Shown: one piece after another, positions 19,362 through 29,039 of the stretch | Layout of the letters: every line of letters starts with the position of its first letter | How positions within the stretch are numbered: position 1 is the stretch's first letter | NCBI RefSeq assembly: GCF_015672735.1 | Contig: NZ_JADABY010000031.1 | Span: forward strand, 1-64,000 | Reading direction: 5' to 3' | DNA: 64,000 bases | DNA from: Citrobacter sp. Res13-Sevr-PEB04-36 | Lineage (GTDB): Bacteria; Pseudomonadota; Gammaproteobacteria; Enterobacterales; Enterobacteriaceae | The notes under the pieces: generated by a model | What the model was told of the DNA's origin: nothing | The model's input: only the letters and a program-made list of their open reading frames with translations | Databases searched by the model: none | Made by a program: the position numbers and the translations under genes

Positions 19362-19775
19362 AAAGGTTCCGTTCACCTCATGCTCATCGTTTTTCTGAAG
19401 CACCGATTCCTGTGAACGTGTAAAGGGCGTTCTCCGCCACGCCCTTTACAATCCCGGCTCCCGGCAGGAAAATTGCCACTTCGTGGTTCCCTCCGCTTAT
19501 TCCTCCAGGCTATCGGGCCGGGCGCGAGGAAGCGTCCATGCAAAACGCGCCCTGAACCCGCATCCCTGCGGGTTCTCCCGGCCTTACGGAAACACGTCGG
19601 CAATTTTCAGCCGGACCAGCCCACACCTGACTACCTGAGCTTTTACTTGAATATCTCTGAACAGCAAAACGGATATAGCTGAAAGCCAAAACGCTGAAGC
19701 GACACCCTGGTCCGGCTGAAAATCGATGAGACGTTGACGGCTGAACGGAAACTTATTCAGGGTAAAATGTTCTCC
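19362..19775. repeat. Quasi-palindromic structured repeat, copy 2 (inverted, right arm deleted)
   Basis: The reverse complement matches copy 1 (12662-13271) nearly throughout. It has one full arm (19411-19617) with the 11-bp hairpin (19420-19449) and the 8-bp hairpin (19554-19575), a centre (about 19618-19711), and a short second arm that stops after GACGGCTGAACGGAA and rejoins the outer end at about 19752. About 150 bases of the second arm are thus missing. The two copies bracket putA-putP in opposite orientation. The rest of 19248-19989 holds only an AGCCCGCATCCCTGCGGGCT hairpin (about 19267-19286) and the efeU promoter. Confidence 0.82.
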
Positions 19776-19911
19776 ATACATGCTCAACTGAACAATATTG
19801 CACCGCGTGCGGGCTTTTTTTCCTCTTCGCAAAATCACCGTAATCCTTATCAGACTAACTGTTTACATTAAGTCATCATTCTCAAAACATTCTGCTTGAG
19901 TTTTTCTTTTC

Positions 19912-19930
19912 TGTAATGATAATCACTATC
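19912..19930 (+). promoter_or_regulatory. Fur box upstream of efeU
   Basis: TGTAATGATAATCACTATC matches the 19-base Fur consensus at 16 positions. It lies 60 bases before the efeU ATG, so iron-bound Fur would repress efeUOB. Confidence 0.82.
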
Positions 19931-19989
19931 ACTGTAATTTACTTTTCTTTTCACGAGTTGACTGAGAATAACGTTTAAGGGTGCTTCGC

Positions 19990-20823
19990 ATGTTTGTTCC
20001 ATTTCTGATTATGTTGCGCGAAGGCTTAGAGGCCGCGCTGATTGTCAGCCTGATAGCCAGTTACCTGAAACGGACTCAGCGTGGTCGCTGGATTGGCGTG
20101 ATGTGGATTGGTGTTCTGCTGGCGGCGGCGCTATGCCTGGCGCTGGGGATTTTCATCAATGAAACCACCGGTGAATTTCCGCAAAAAGAGCAGGAGCTGT
20201 TTGAAGGGATCGTGGCAGTGATTGCCGTGGTGATCCTCACCTGGATGGTCTTCTGGATGCGTAAAGTTTCGCGCAACGTCAAAGTTCAACTGGAGCAGGC
20301 GGTCGATAACGCTCTACAGCGTGGCAATCATCACGGCTGGGCGTTGGTGATGATGGTCTTTTTTGCCGTCGCTCGTGAAGGCCTGGAGTCGGTTTTCTTT
20401 CTGCTGGCGGCATTTCAGCAGGATGTTGGTATCTGGCCGCCGGTCGGGGCGATGCTGGGTCTGGCAACAGCCGTTGTTCTGGGTTACCTGATTTACCTCG
20501 GCGGGATCCGACTGAATCTCGGGGCCTTCTTCAAATGGACCAGCTTGTTCATTCTGCTGGTGGCCGCAGGTCTTGCCGCCGGGGCCATTCGTGCGTTCCA
20601 CGAAGCCGGGTTATGGAATCATTTCCAGGATGTGGCATTTGATTTGAGCAGCGTGTTGTCTACGCACTCGCTGTTTGGCACGTTGATGGAAGGGATTTTT
20701 GGTTACCAGGAAGCGCCAAGTGTCAGTGAGGTTGCCGTCTGGTTTATCTACCTGATCCCGGCACTGATTATGTTTGCATTACCGCCTCGTTCAGGCTCTA
20801 CGGCGTCTCGTACTGCACCCTGA
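19990..20823 (+). CDS. efeU: Ferrous/ferric iron permease EfeU
   Basis: 277 residues with seven membrane helices. Two REGLE motifs (LREGLEAAL near residue 10 and AREGLESVF near residue 125), which bind iron in the Ftr1/EfeU family, are both intact. The ATG at 19990 follows AAGGGTG; the GTG at 19981 is less likely because family members start MFVPFLIM. In K-12 this gene is frameshifted, whereas here the frame is whole, so the EfeUOB system should work. First gene of the operon. Confidence 0.96.
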   Translation: MFVPFLIMLREGLEAALIVSLIASYLKRTQRGRWIGVMWIGVLLAAALCLALGIFINETTGEFPQKEQELFEGIVAVIAVVILTWMVFWMRKVSRNVKVQLEQAVDNALQRGNHHGWALVMMVFFAVAREGLESVFFLLAAFQQDVGIWPPVGAMLGLATAVVLGYLIYLGGIRLNLGAFFKWTSLFILLVAAGLAAGAIRAFHEAGLWNHFQDVAFDLSSVLSTHSLFGTLMEGIFGYQEAPSVSEVAVWFIYLIPALIMFALPPRSGSTASRTAP

Positions 20824-20881
20824 TAACAACGCGACGCAGAATATCATTTAGTTACAACATACTTATTTATAGGGATAGGTC

Positions 20882-22009
20882 ATGACGATTAACTTTCGCC
20901 GTAGTGCGCTGCAGCTGGGTATGGCTGCGCTGTTTACTTCTGCTTTTGCCTCACACGCCGCAGATATTCCCAAGGTCAACGTCACGGTTAACGACAAACA
21001 GTGTGAACCGATGACGATCACGGTCAATGCCGGGAAAACCCAGTTCATTATTCAGAACCACAGTCAGAAAGCGCTGGAGTGGGAAATCCTCAAAGGCGTA
21101 ATGGTAGTGGAAGAGCGTGAAAATATTGCCCCGGGCTTCAGCCAGAAAATGACCGCCAACCTGCAACCTGGCGAATATGATATGACCTGCGGCCTGCTGA
21201 CGAACCCGAAAGGGAAGCTGATCGTCAAGGGCAGCGCAACTGCAGATGCGCCGCAGAGTGACGCCCTGCTGAGCCTGAGCGGTGCGATCGCCGAATACAA
21301 AGCCTATGTAACCGCAGAAACCGCGCAGCTGGTGGCGGGGACCAAAGCGTTTACAGACGCCATTAAAGCCGGGGATATCGAGAAGGCTAAATCCCTGTAT
21401 GCACCGACGCGTCAGCATTATGAACGTATTGAACCGATTGCCGAGCTGTTCTCTGACCTCGATGGCAGCATCGATGCACGTGAAGATGATTACGAGCAAA
21501 AGGCTGCCGATCCTAAATTCACCGGCTTCCACCGTCTGGAAAAAGCGCTGTTTGGCGACAATACCACCAAGGGGATGGATAAATATGCCGACCAGTTGAA
21601 CACCGACGTTATCGACCTGCAAACGCGTATCAGTGAACTGGCCTTCCCACCGTCTAAAGTGGTTGGCGGAGCGGCTGGTCTGATTGAAGAAGTGGCCGCC
21701 AGTAAAATTAGCGGTGAAGAAGATCGCTACAGCCACACCGACCTGTGGGATTTCCAGGCCAACGTCGATGGCGCACAGAAAATTGTCGATCTCCTGCGTC
21801 CTCAACTGCAAAAATCCAATGCTGAACTGCTGGCAAAGGTGGATGCGAACTTCAAAAAAGTCGATGGTATCCTGAGCAAGTATCGCACCAAAGACGGGTT
21901 TGAAACTTACGACAAACTGACCGATGCTGACCGTAACGCGCTGAAAGGGCCAATTACGACACTGGCAGAAGATTTGTCGCAATTACGCGGCGTACTGGGT
22001 CTGGATTAA
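20882..22009 (+). CDS. efeO: Periplasmic iron-binding protein EfeO
   Basis: 375 residues, the E. coli length. A signal peptide (about 1-26, SHAA) is followed by a cupredoxin-like domain (about 30-120) with Cys39 (DKQCEP) and Cys101 (DMTCGL), then an M75-type helical domain with the HxxE motif in FHRLE near residue 218. It binds iron and hands it to EfeU. It lies 58 bases after efeU and 5 bases before efeB. Confidence 0.97.
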   Translation: MTINFRRSALQLGMAALFTSAFASHAADIPKVNVTVNDKQCEPMTITVNAGKTQFIIQNHSQKALEWEILKGVMVVEERENIAPGFSQKMTANLQPGEYDMTCGLLTNPKGKLIVKGSATADAPQSDALLSLSGAIAEYKAYVTAETAQLVAGTKAFTDAIKAGDIEKAKSLYAPTRQHYERIEPIAELFSDLDGSIDAREDDYEQKAADPKFTGFHRLEKALFGDNTTKGMDKYADQLNTDVIDLQTRISELAFPPSKVVGGAAGLIEEVAASKISGEEDRYSHTDLWDFQANVDGAQKIVDLLRPQLQKSNAELLAKVDANFKKVDGILSKYRTKDGFETYDKLTDADRNALKGPITTLAEDLSQLRGVLGLD

Positions 22010-22014
22010 GCATC

Positions 22015-23298
22015 ATGCAACAAGATAATGAAAACGGCGTGAGTGAACCGTCACGCCGACGTCTGTTGAAGGGTATGGGAGCATTGGGCGGCGCGCTGGC
22101 GCTGGCGGGTGGCTGTCCGGTTGCGCATGCGCAAAAACCGCAAAGTGCGCCGGGCACTCTGTCACCCAATGCGCGTGATGATGTTCAACCCTTTTATGGA
22201 CCGCATCAGGCGGGGATCCTGACGCCGCAGCAGGCCTCGATGCTGCTGGTGGCATTTGATGTCCTCGCCAGCGACAAAGCAGACCTTGAACGTCTGTTCC
22301 GTTTACTGACTCATCGCTTTGCGTTCCTGACCACCGGCGGCCCGGCACCCGAAACGCCGAATCCGCGCTTGCCGCCAATGGACTCCGGCATTCTGGGGGC
22401 TTACATTGCCCCGGACAACCTGACGATGACGCTGTCGGTCGGCCATTCACTGTTTGATGAGCGCTATGGTCTGAAAACACAAATGCCGAAAACGCTGCAA
22501 AAAATGACGCGTTTCCCGAATGATTCGCTCGATGCGGCGCTGTGCCACGGGGATGTGCTGTTACAGATTTGCGCCAACACGCAGGACACCGTTATCCATG
22601 CGTTACGCGACATCATTAAGCACACACCGGATCTGCTCAGCGTACGCTGGAAGCGCGAGGGATTTATCTCCGATCATGCTGCACGCAGTAAAGGTAAAGA
22701 AACCCCGGTTAATTTGCTTGGCTTTAAAGACGGGACCGCGAACCCGGACGGTACTGATGAAAAGCTGATGCAAAACGTGGTGTGGGTTACGGCCGATCAG
22801 GGCGAGCCTGCATGGGCGATAGGGGGCAGCTATCAGGCGGTGAGGCTTATTCAGTTTCGCGTGGAGTTCTGGGATCGCACGCCGCTTAAAGAGCAGCAAA
22901 CCATTTTTGGGCGCGATAAACAGACCGGTGCTCCGCTGGGAATGCAGCACGAGCATGATGTACCGGACTATGCCGCCGATCCTGAAGGTGAGGTAATTGC
23001 GCTCGACAGCCATATCCGGCTGGCGAACCCGCGGACCAAAGAGACCGAATCCAGCCTGATGATGCGTCGTGGCTACAGCTATTCGCTCGGCGTGACGCAA
23101 TCCGGTCAGCTGGATATGGGGCTGTTGTTCGTCTGCTATCAACACGATCTGCAGAAAGGTTTTTTGGCCGTACAGAAACGCCTGAACGGTGAAGCGTTGG
23201 AGGAGTACGTTAAGCCGATTGGCGGTGGTTATTTCTTTGCTTTACCGGGCGTAAAAACACCGGACCACTATCTCGGACAGTCTCTTCTACAAGCCTAA
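22015..23298 (+). CDS. efeB: Tat-exported dye-decolourising peroxidase EfeB
   Basis: 427 residues. The twin-arginine signal [10 protein letters not shown] (about 13-22) exports it folded with haem. The DyP signature [11 protein letters not shown] and a haem-ligand His region ([11 protein letters not shown]) are present. In E. coli it acts with EfeU and EfeO, and has been proposed to oxidise ferrous iron or to free iron from haem. ATG is 5 bases after the efeO stop, so translation is likely coupled. Confidence 0.96.
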   Translation: MQQDNENGVSEPSRRRLLKGMGALGGALALAGGCPVAHAQKPQSAPGTLSPNARDDVQPFYGPHQAGILTPQQASMLLVAFDVLASDKADLERLFRLLTHRFAFLTTGGPAPETPNPRLPPMDSGILGAYIAPDNLTMTLSVGHSLFDERYGLKTQMPKTLQKMTRFPNDSLDAALCHGDVLLQICANTQDTVIHALRDIIKHTPDLLSVRWKREGFISDHAARSKGKETPVNLLGFKDGTANPDGTDEKLMQNVVWVTADQGEPAWAIGGSYQAVRLIQFRVEFWDRTPLKEQQTIFGRDKQTGAPLGMQHEHDVPDYAADPEGEVIALDSHIRLANPRTKETESSLMMRRGYSYSLGVTQSGQLDMGLLFVCYQHDLQKGFLAVQKRLNGEALEEYVKPIGGGYFFALPGVKTPDHYLGQSLLQA

Positions 23299-23301
23299 TT
23301 C

Positions 23302-23328
23302 CCGTGCCCCGCGCCTGTGCGGGGCAAT
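23302..23328 (+). terminator. Probable terminator of efeUOB
   Basis: A GC-rich hairpin (GCCCCGCGCCTGTGCGGGGC) starts right after the efeB stop. The following AATTCCTC is a weak T-run, so termination may be partial. Confidence 0.55.
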
Positions 23329-23401
23329 TCCTCACATGTTGACCTGACACGGTGATGAACGAAAAAATTATTTTTCGTGATGCGTCTGCGCTGAAATAAT
23401 T

Positions 23402-23419
23402 CTGTCATCTCTCTGTAAG
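23402..23419 (+). promoter_or_regulatory. Pho box upstream of phoH
   Basis: CTGTCAT-CTCT-CTGTAAG: two 7-base half sites separated by four bases, the PhoB consensus (CTGTCAT-N4-CTGTCAT) with two mismatches in the second half. It fits the PhoB-controlled phoH promoter of E. coli. A TAAGAT candidate -10 lies about 17 bases downstream. The rest of 23330-23556 is AT-rich leader in which I see no gene. Confidence 0.8.
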
Positions 23420-23556
23420 AGACTGTTGCCAACGATAAGATGGAATTTAGTTAACAATAAGTAAAAATATTGTTGCATTGAGAATAAATTCTGTTGTACT
23501 TATATGTAACAGCGGTAGTTCCCGGCAGTGATAGTCATTCACTATGGAGATCGCGA

Positions 23557-23850
23557 ATGGTAACGTCCTGTATTGGACAGGTTTCTTACATTATCACCAC
23601 CTTACGCGGACGTTTCTCTTCCGGTAGCCATCTCGTCACCGCTAAATTCCTCTCTCTTCCACATCTTATCCTTGTTACTGACGCCTTATACGGTGCGCGT
23701 AGCCGTGTGTGGTGTCTTATTCGTAGGCAAGCAATGGCTTACAAGGAAGCCAACCCTCAGATGTTCGTGCGCATAATCGTGCCGAAAATGGCGCGTGTGA
23801 TGTATACCTACAACTCAAGGTGCTATCCATGGGAAGACAAAAAGCAGTGA
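23557..23850 (+). CDS. 97-codon frame upstream of and overlapping phoH
   Basis: The ATG at 23557 has GGAGATCGC upstream, a good ribosome site. The frame runs 97 codons and ends at TGA 23848-23850, 22 bases inside phoH, in the +1 register relative to it. Near its end it reads GAC AAA AAG CAG TGA; a -1 slip at C-AAA-AAG would enter the phoH frame. The product would be basic and unlike known domains (RSRVWCLIRR, VRIIVPKMARVMYTYN). It may be a real leader peptide, the first part of a frameshifted PhoH, or chance. A start at 23494 is less likely. Confidence 0.4.
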   Translation: MVTSCIGQVSYIITTLRGRFSSGSHLVTAKFLSLPHLILVTDALYGARSRVWCLIRRQAMAYKEANPQMFVRIIVPKMARVMYTYNSRCYPWEDKKQ

Positions 23851-24617
23851 TCAAAGCTCGTCGTGAAGCAAAACGTGTGCTGAGACGGGATTCGCGTAGC
23901 CATAAACAACGTGAAGATGAATCGGTCACCTCGCTTGTGCAGATGGGCGGCGTAGAAGCGATTGGTATGGCGCGTGACAGTCGCGATGCCACACCTGTCA
24001 CGGCGCGAAATGAGGCTCAGGCGCACTACCTGAATGCTATTGAGAGTAAACAGCTGATCTTCGCCACCGGTGAAGCCGGGTGTGGTAAAACCTGGATCAG
24101 CGCGGCAAAAGCAGCAGAGGCTCTGATCCACAAAGATGTGGACCGGATCATTGTCACCCGTCCAGTTCTGCAAGCTGATGAAGATCTCGGCTTCTTACCT
24201 GGGGATGTTTCCGAGAAGTTTGCTCCTTATTTTCGCCCGGTGTATGACGTGCTGGTAAAACGTCTGGGTGCCTCTTTTATGCAATATTGCCTGCGACCTG
24301 AGATTGGAAAGGTGGAAATCGCGCCGTTCGCGTATATGCGTGGTCGGACATTTGAAAATGCTGTTGTCATTCTCGACGAGGCTCAGAATGTGACGGCAGC
24401 GCAGATGAAGATGTTTTTGACGCGCCTCGGGGAGAATGTGACGGTAATTGTGAACGGCGATATTACCCAGTGCGATTTACCGGCACATGTTCGATCCGGG
24501 CTTAACGATGCGCTGGCCCGCTTCGAAGAAGATGACATGGTTGGAATTGTTCGTTTTAATAAAGATGATTGCGTTCGCTCGGCGCTCTGCCAGCGGACGC
24601 TTAACGCTTACAGCTGA
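23829..24617 (+). CDS. phoH: Phosphate-starvation-inducible ATPase PhoH
   Basis: 262 residues. P-loop GEAGCGKT (about 80-87) and Walker B VVILDEAQN (about 179-187) mark the PhoH ATPase, related to superfamily 1 helicases. Its cellular task is unsettled, with RNA handling proposed. The ATG at 23829 has AAGGTG six bases ahead; the GTG at 23820 is an alternative. An in-frame TAG at 23724-23726 and the lack of an ATG block a longer N-terminus in this frame, although E. coli PhoH is listed at about 354 residues as I recall. See the 97-codon frame before it. Pho-box controlled. Confidence 0.92.
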   Translation: MGRQKAVIKARREAKRVLRRDSRSHKQREDESVTSLVQMGGVEAIGMARDSRDATPVTARNEAQAHYLNAIESKQLIFATGEAGCGKTWISAAKAAEALIHKDVDRIIVTRPVLQADEDLGFLPGDVSEKFAPYFRPVYDVLVKRLGASFMQYCLRPEIGKVEIAPFAYMRGRTFENAVVILDEAQNVTAAQMKMFLTRLGENVTVIVNGDITQCDLPAHVRSGLNDALARFEEDDMVGIVRFNKDDCVRSALCQRTLNAYS

Positions 24618-24633
24618 TTAGTTTTATGTGTTC

Positions 24634-24660
24634 AAGGCCCGGGAAACCGGGCTTTGTTTT
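24634..24660 (+). terminator. Terminator of phoH
   Basis: AAGGCCCGG-GAAA-CCGGGCTTT followed by GTTTTTTAT, 17 bases after the phoH stop. Confidence 0.85.
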
Positions 24661-24721
24661 TTATAAGCAGGAATAATCGTTTATATGCATATAAAAAGCA
24701 CAGACACGCTTCTTTGCAAGA

Positions 24722-24803
24722 TGCCTGATGGCGCTACGCTTATCAGGCCAGCGGGGATATGCGTGGTAGACCGGATTAGGTGCCGGCACCGCATCCGGTA
24801 AAT
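24722..24803. repeat. REP/BIME element
   Basis: TGCCTGATGGCGCTACGCTTATCAGGCC (in parts) and the inverted GTGCCGGCACCGCATCCGGTAAAT half are typical enterobacterial REP units, arranged head to head as in a BIME. It lies between phoH and the tRNA gene. Confidence 0.75.
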
Positions 24804-24851
24804 TTAGACGAAAAAAAAGCCCGTACTTGCGTACGAGCTCTTCTTCAAATA

Positions 24852-24939
24852 TGGCGGTGAGAGAGGGGTTCGAACCCTCGATACGTTGCCGTATACACAC
24901 TTTCCAGGCGTGCTCCTTCAGCCACTCGGACACCTCACC
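24852..24939 (-). tRNA. serX: tRNA-Ser (GGA)
   Basis: 88 bases on the minus strand, starting GGTGAGGTGTCCGAG and ending in the encoded CCA. It has the 7-bp acceptor stem (GGTGAGG/CCTCACC family with CTCACCG at the 3' side), the anticodon loop CTGGAAA with anticodon GGA, the long variable arm of class II tRNAs (ATACGGCAACGTAT), and the T-loop GGTTCGAACC. It matches serX in sequence and place (next to phoH/ghrA). No integrase or attachment repeat is seen beside it. Confidence 0.97.
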
Positions 24940-25171
24940 GTATTGTTGTTCCTGCGTTAGCGGAACGGGCGCTAATGTAGGGGAAACACCGCCCCGGCGT
25001 CAATCTACTTTTGAAAAAAAACGTGCATTTACACAAACTTCAAGCAACATGGGGCGTAAATAAGCAAGAATTGCTTTTTTTGCCAGCATCCTAAAATTTG
25101 CTATTCTGATATTCCTTGGAAAATGATGATAAGTGCGAGAAAGTTCCGCATAACACTGCTCAGGAGTTAAT

Positions 25172-26110
25172 ATGGAAATACTTTTCTATCACCCGACATT
25201 CGATACGGCCTGGTGGCTGAAGGCACTGGCTAAGGCAATCCCTGGCGCAAATGTCCGTGAATGGAAGCGGGGTGATAACGCTCATGCTGACTATGCCCTC
25301 GTCTGGCATCCACCGGTTGATATGCTGGCTGGTCGCAAGCTAAAAGCCGTTTTCGCCCTGGGTGCTGGCGTGGACTCTATCCTCAGTAAGCTAAAAGCCC
25401 ACCCTGAAATGCTGGATACCTCAATCCCGCTTTTCCGTCTGGAAGATACCGGTATGGGTCTGCAAATGCAGGAATACGCGGTGAGTCAGGTACTGCACTG
25501 GTTTCGACGTTTTGATGACTATCAGGCGCTAAAAAGTCAGGCGAAATGGCAACCGCTGCAAGAGTATACCCGCGAAGAGTTCACCGTCGGGATTATGGGG
25601 GCAGGGGTATTAGGGGCAAAAGTGGCTGAGAGTCTGCAAGCCTGGGGCTTCCCGCTGCGTTGCTGGAGTCGGACGCGTAAATCCTGGCCAGGCGTGGAAA
25701 GCTTTGCCGGTACCCCAGAGCTGGCGGCGTTCCTGAGCCAAACGCGGGTGCTGATTAATCTTCTGCCAAATACGGCAGAAACGGTCGGCATCATTAACGC
25801 CGGGCTGCTGAATCAATTGCAGGATGGGGCGTACGTGCTTAACCTGGCGCGCGGGGTTCATCTGAACGAAGACGACCTGCTGGCGGCGCTGAATACCGGG
25901 AAGCTGAAGGGCGCGATGTTGGATGTTTACAGTAGCGAACCGCTGCCGGAAAATAACCCTCTGTGGAAACATCCGCGCGTGGCGATGACGCCGCATATTG
26001 CCGCCGTGACGCGTCCTGCGGAGGCTGTAGACTATATCTCGCGTACTATCTTGAATTTAGAAAGTGGCAAAGCCGTAACGGGTCAGGTCGATCGCGTTAG
26101 GGGATATTGA
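25172..26110 (+). CDS. ghrA: Glyoxylate/hydroxypyruvate reductase A
   Basis: 312 residues, the E. coli length. A D-2-hydroxyacid dehydrogenase: NAD(P) Rossmann motif GAGVLG (about 146-151), catalytic Arg in NLARGVHL (about 227), Glu in YSSEPLP (about 256) and His in TPHIAAV (about 275). It reduces glyoxylate and hydroxypyruvate with NADPH. CAGGAG precedes the ATG. The preceding 232 bases hold the tRNA promoter and nothing else I can name. Confidence 0.96.
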   Translation: MEILFYHPTFDTAWWLKALAKAIPGANVREWKRGDNAHADYALVWHPPVDMLAGRKLKAVFALGAGVDSILSKLKAHPEMLDTSIPLFRLEDTGMGLQMQEYAVSQVLHWFRRFDDYQALKSQAKWQPLQEYTREEFTVGIMGAGVLGAKVAESLQAWGFPLRCWSRTRKSWPGVESFAGTPELAAFLSQTRVLINLLPNTAETVGIINAGLLNQLQDGAYVLNLARGVHLNEDDLLAALNTGKLKGAMLDVYSSEPLPENNPLWKHPRVAMTPHIAAVTRPAEAVDYISRTILNLESGKAVTGQVDRVRGY

Positions 26111-26115
26111 TAACA

Positions 26116-26140
26116 ACCCGGCCAGTGCCGGGTTTCGATT
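26116..26140 (+). terminator. Terminator of ghrA
   Basis: ACCCGGC-CAGT-GCCGGGT (26116-26133) followed by TTCGATT, just after the ghrA stop; the T-run is interrupted. Confidence 0.65.
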
Positions 26141-26212
26141 AACACCTTCCTGCAGCTCGAATTATTTAAGGTATTAATGGCGACGATACCTGCTATCCTT
26201 GACGAAAAATGA

Positions 26213-26965
<753 letters not shown>

Positions 26966-26989
26966 TTGTGAACTAACTGGAATACATCT

Positions 26990-27544
26990 ATGAACGAGTT
27001 TTCTATCCTGTGTCGTGTCCTGGGATCGCTGTTTTACCGCCAACCGCAGGATCCGTTACTGGTTCCTCTTTTTACCATGATCGGTGAGGGTAAACTGTCG
27101 GCAAGCTGGCCGCTGGAACAAGATGAACTGCTGACTCGCTTACAGAAAAGCTGTGACATGCCGCTGCTGGCTGCAGATTATAACGCTCTATTTGTCGGTG
27201 AAGAATGTGCGGTGCCGCCTTATCGCAGTGCCTGGGTAGACGGCGCTAAGGAATCCGACGTTCGCGCATTCCTTTCTTCGCGCGGTATGCCGCTGGCGGA
27301 TACTCCTGCTGATCATATCGGCACATTACTGCTGGCTGCATCCTGGCTTGAAGACCAGTCTGCTGAAGATGAAAGTGAAGCGCTGGAAACGTTATTCGTC
27401 GACTATCTGCTCCCGTGGTGCGACACGTTCCTTGGCAAAGTTGAAGCGCATGCCAGCTCCCCATTCTGGCGTACCATGGCGCCGCTGACGCGTGATGCGA
27501 TTGGCGCTATGTGGGACGAGTTGCAGGAAGATACAGAAGAGTAA
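26990..27544 (+). CDS. ycdY: TorD-family chaperone YcdY
   Basis: 184 residues, an all-helical TorD/DmsD-type redox enzyme maturation protein. The family's hydrophobic and acidic segments (YNALFVGEE, PPYRSAWVDG) are visible. In E. coli YcdY raises the zinc content and activity of YcdX, and the gene order ycdXY here supports that partnership. Confidence 0.94.
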   Translation: MNEFSILCRVLGSLFYRQPQDPLLVPLFTMIGEGKLSASWPLEQDELLTRLQKSCDMPLLAADYNALFVGEECAVPPYRSAWVDGAKESDVRAFLSSRGMPLADTPADHIGTLLLAASWLEDQSAEDESEALETLFVDYLLPWCDTFLGKVEAHASSPFWRTMAPLTRDAIGAMWDELQEDTEE

Positions 27545-27645
27545 ATGTGATTTGCATCACCTTATCGTGCAACGCAATTTGTCTACTTGCATAAATTGTG
27601 TGCGCGATCTCATTATCATGCCGTTTTTCTGCTAAGATGCGCGGC

Positions 27646-28128
27646 ATGAACATACTTCTTTCTATTGCAATCACAACGGGCATTCTCTCCGGTCTCTGGG
27701 GATGGGTGGCCGTTTCTCTTGGTTTACTCAGTTGGGCGGGTTTTTTAGGCTGTACGGCCTATTTTGCCTGTCCACAAGGTGGGCTAAAAGGGCTGTGGAT
27801 CTCAGCGTGTACGCTGTTAAGCGGTGTGGTGTGGGCGCTGGTGATTATTAACGGTAGTGCGCTTGCCCCGCATATGGACATCATCGGTTATGTCATCACG
27901 GGTATTGTCGCCTTCTTGATGTGCATTCAGGCGAAGCAATGGTTGCTTTCATTTGTGCCGGGAACGTTTATTGGTGCATGTGCAACATTTGCAGGGCAGG
28001 GAGACTGGCGTCTGGTTCTGCCTTCACTGGCTGTCGGGTTGGTGTTTGGCTATGCAATGAAGAATAGCGGACTGTGGCTGGCGGCCCGCCGTGAAAACCG
28101 AGAATCACCTTCGTTGACCAGTAAATAA
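27646..28128 (+). CDS. ycdZ: Inner-membrane protein YcdZ (DUF1097)
   Basis: 160 residues with five membrane segments. The start MNILLSIAITTGIL matches E. coli YcdZ; the in-frame ATG at 27637 and the start at 27598 would add residues without a ribosome site. Function unknown; it belongs to DUF1097, small permease-like proteins. The spacing from ycdY (101 bases) and a TTTGCATCAC/TGCATAAATTGTG stretch suggest its own promoter. Confidence 0.92.
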   Translation: MNILLSIAITTGILSGLWGWVAVSLGLLSWAGFLGCTAYFACPQGGLKGLWISACTLLSGVVWALVIINGSALAPHMDIIGYVITGIVAFLMCIQAKQWLLSFVPGTFIGACATFAGQGDWRLVLPSLAVGLVFGYAMKNSGLWLAARRENRESPSLTSK

Positions 28129-28132
28129 TAAA

Positions 28133-28156
28133 AAGCGTGAGGTTAACCTCACGCTT
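28133..28156. terminator. Bidirectional terminator between ycdZ and csgG
   Basis: A perfect 24-base palindrome made of AAGCGTGAGG, TTAA and CCTCACGCTT, with A-rich sequence on the left and CTCGCTGTCTCTTT on the right. It would stop both ycdZ and csgDEFG transcripts. Confidence 0.85.
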
Positions 28157-28180
28157 CTCGCTGTCTCTTTATATCGAGTA

Positions 28181-29014
28181 TCAGGATTCCGGTGGTACTG
28201 ACAAATGACGATATTTAACCAGAATATCGTTATCGACCTGTTTCTTGTCCTGCAAGTCCCATAATCCGCGATCAATTCCGTCATTAATCAGGAAAATAAC
28301 CCCGGTTTCAATGGCCGACATCAGACAAAGCATAACCGGTTCGTTAGAGGTATAACCAATTTCGCCTTCCAGAAGACGTTGGTAATCAATGAAGCGGAAT
28401 ACCCCAGCCTGGACTTCATAGGAGAGAATGGTTTTGCTGGTATTTACCGACGAAAGAATCTCACCGGTGCTGACGTTAACCACACGCAGGTTGACCGCAA
28501 TCTGATCAAGCTGGTATTGCGTATCTGCACCAATACCGAAATAACGCGCACCTACCCCACCAGACTTAACATTGCTTTCATAACCAATGATAGACCCTTC
28601 CACCATTACGTTTGCGGCGGTTAGTGACTGAAGAGGAATACGGTTATTCACGGCTACAGTGCCATTCTCCTGTGCCGCACGAATAATTTTTCGTTCGTTA
28701 AGCAAGTTCTGCAATCCTTGACGCTCCAGCGGCACAAACCAGCGTGAATCCTTCAATGCGGTGACCAGCATCGCCGTGGCGCTTTGTGGGACGGCGGTTG
28801 AGAAGTTACTTGCCGGATAAGGTTTAAATTGACCCGTTTCATCCTGAATATTATAAACCGAGACAAAAATCTTACCGGTAGGCATCGGCAGGTGCGTCAA
28901 GTCTTTATAGCTTTGGGCACGGGGCATTAATGTCGGTTTAGCGGCTTCTTGTGGCGGGGCGGTTAAGCATCCGCTGAGTAAAAATACTGCAACCAAAATA
29001 AGTAAGCGCTGCAT
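28181..29014 (-). CDS. csgG: Curli secretion channel lipoprotein CsgG
   Basis: 277 residues, the E. coli length. The lipobox LLSGC ends at Cys16, which is lipidated, and the protein goes to the outer membrane. There nine subunits form a large pore for CsgA and CsgB. The beta-barrel hairpins and the constriction loop with Tyr-Asn (SVYNIQDETG region) are present. Last gene of csgDEFG. Confidence 0.97.
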   Translation of the reverse strand: MQRLLILVAVFLLSGCLTAPPQEAAKPTLMPRAQSYKDLTHLPMPTGKIFVSVYNIQDETGQFKPYPASNFSTAVPQSATAMLVTALKDSRWFVPLERQGLQNLLNERKIIRAAQENGTVAVNNRIPLQSLTAANVMVEGSIIGYESNVKSGGVGARYFGIGADTQYQLDQIAVNLRVVNVSTGEILSSVNTSKTILSYEVQAGVFRFIDYQRLLEGEIGYTSNEPVMLCLMSAIETGVIFLINDGIDRGLWDLQDKKQVDNDILVKYRHLSVPPES

Positions 29015-29039
29015 GATTTTTTCCTTTCGTAGCTATAGC

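Noticed and set aside
12662-19775. putAP as a composite transposon
   Set aside because: The flanking repeats contain no transposase, no clear target duplication was seen, and putAP is in its usual enterobacterial place.
20951-21982. 343-codon frame on the minus strand
   Set aside because: It lies wholly inside efeO on the opposite strand and has no ribosome site or family pattern; the forward frame is a clear EfeO.
24852-24939. Genomic island or prophage at tRNA-Ser
   Set aside because: No integrase, no repeated tRNA end and no foreign genes follow; the order phoH-tRNA-ghrA is ancestral.
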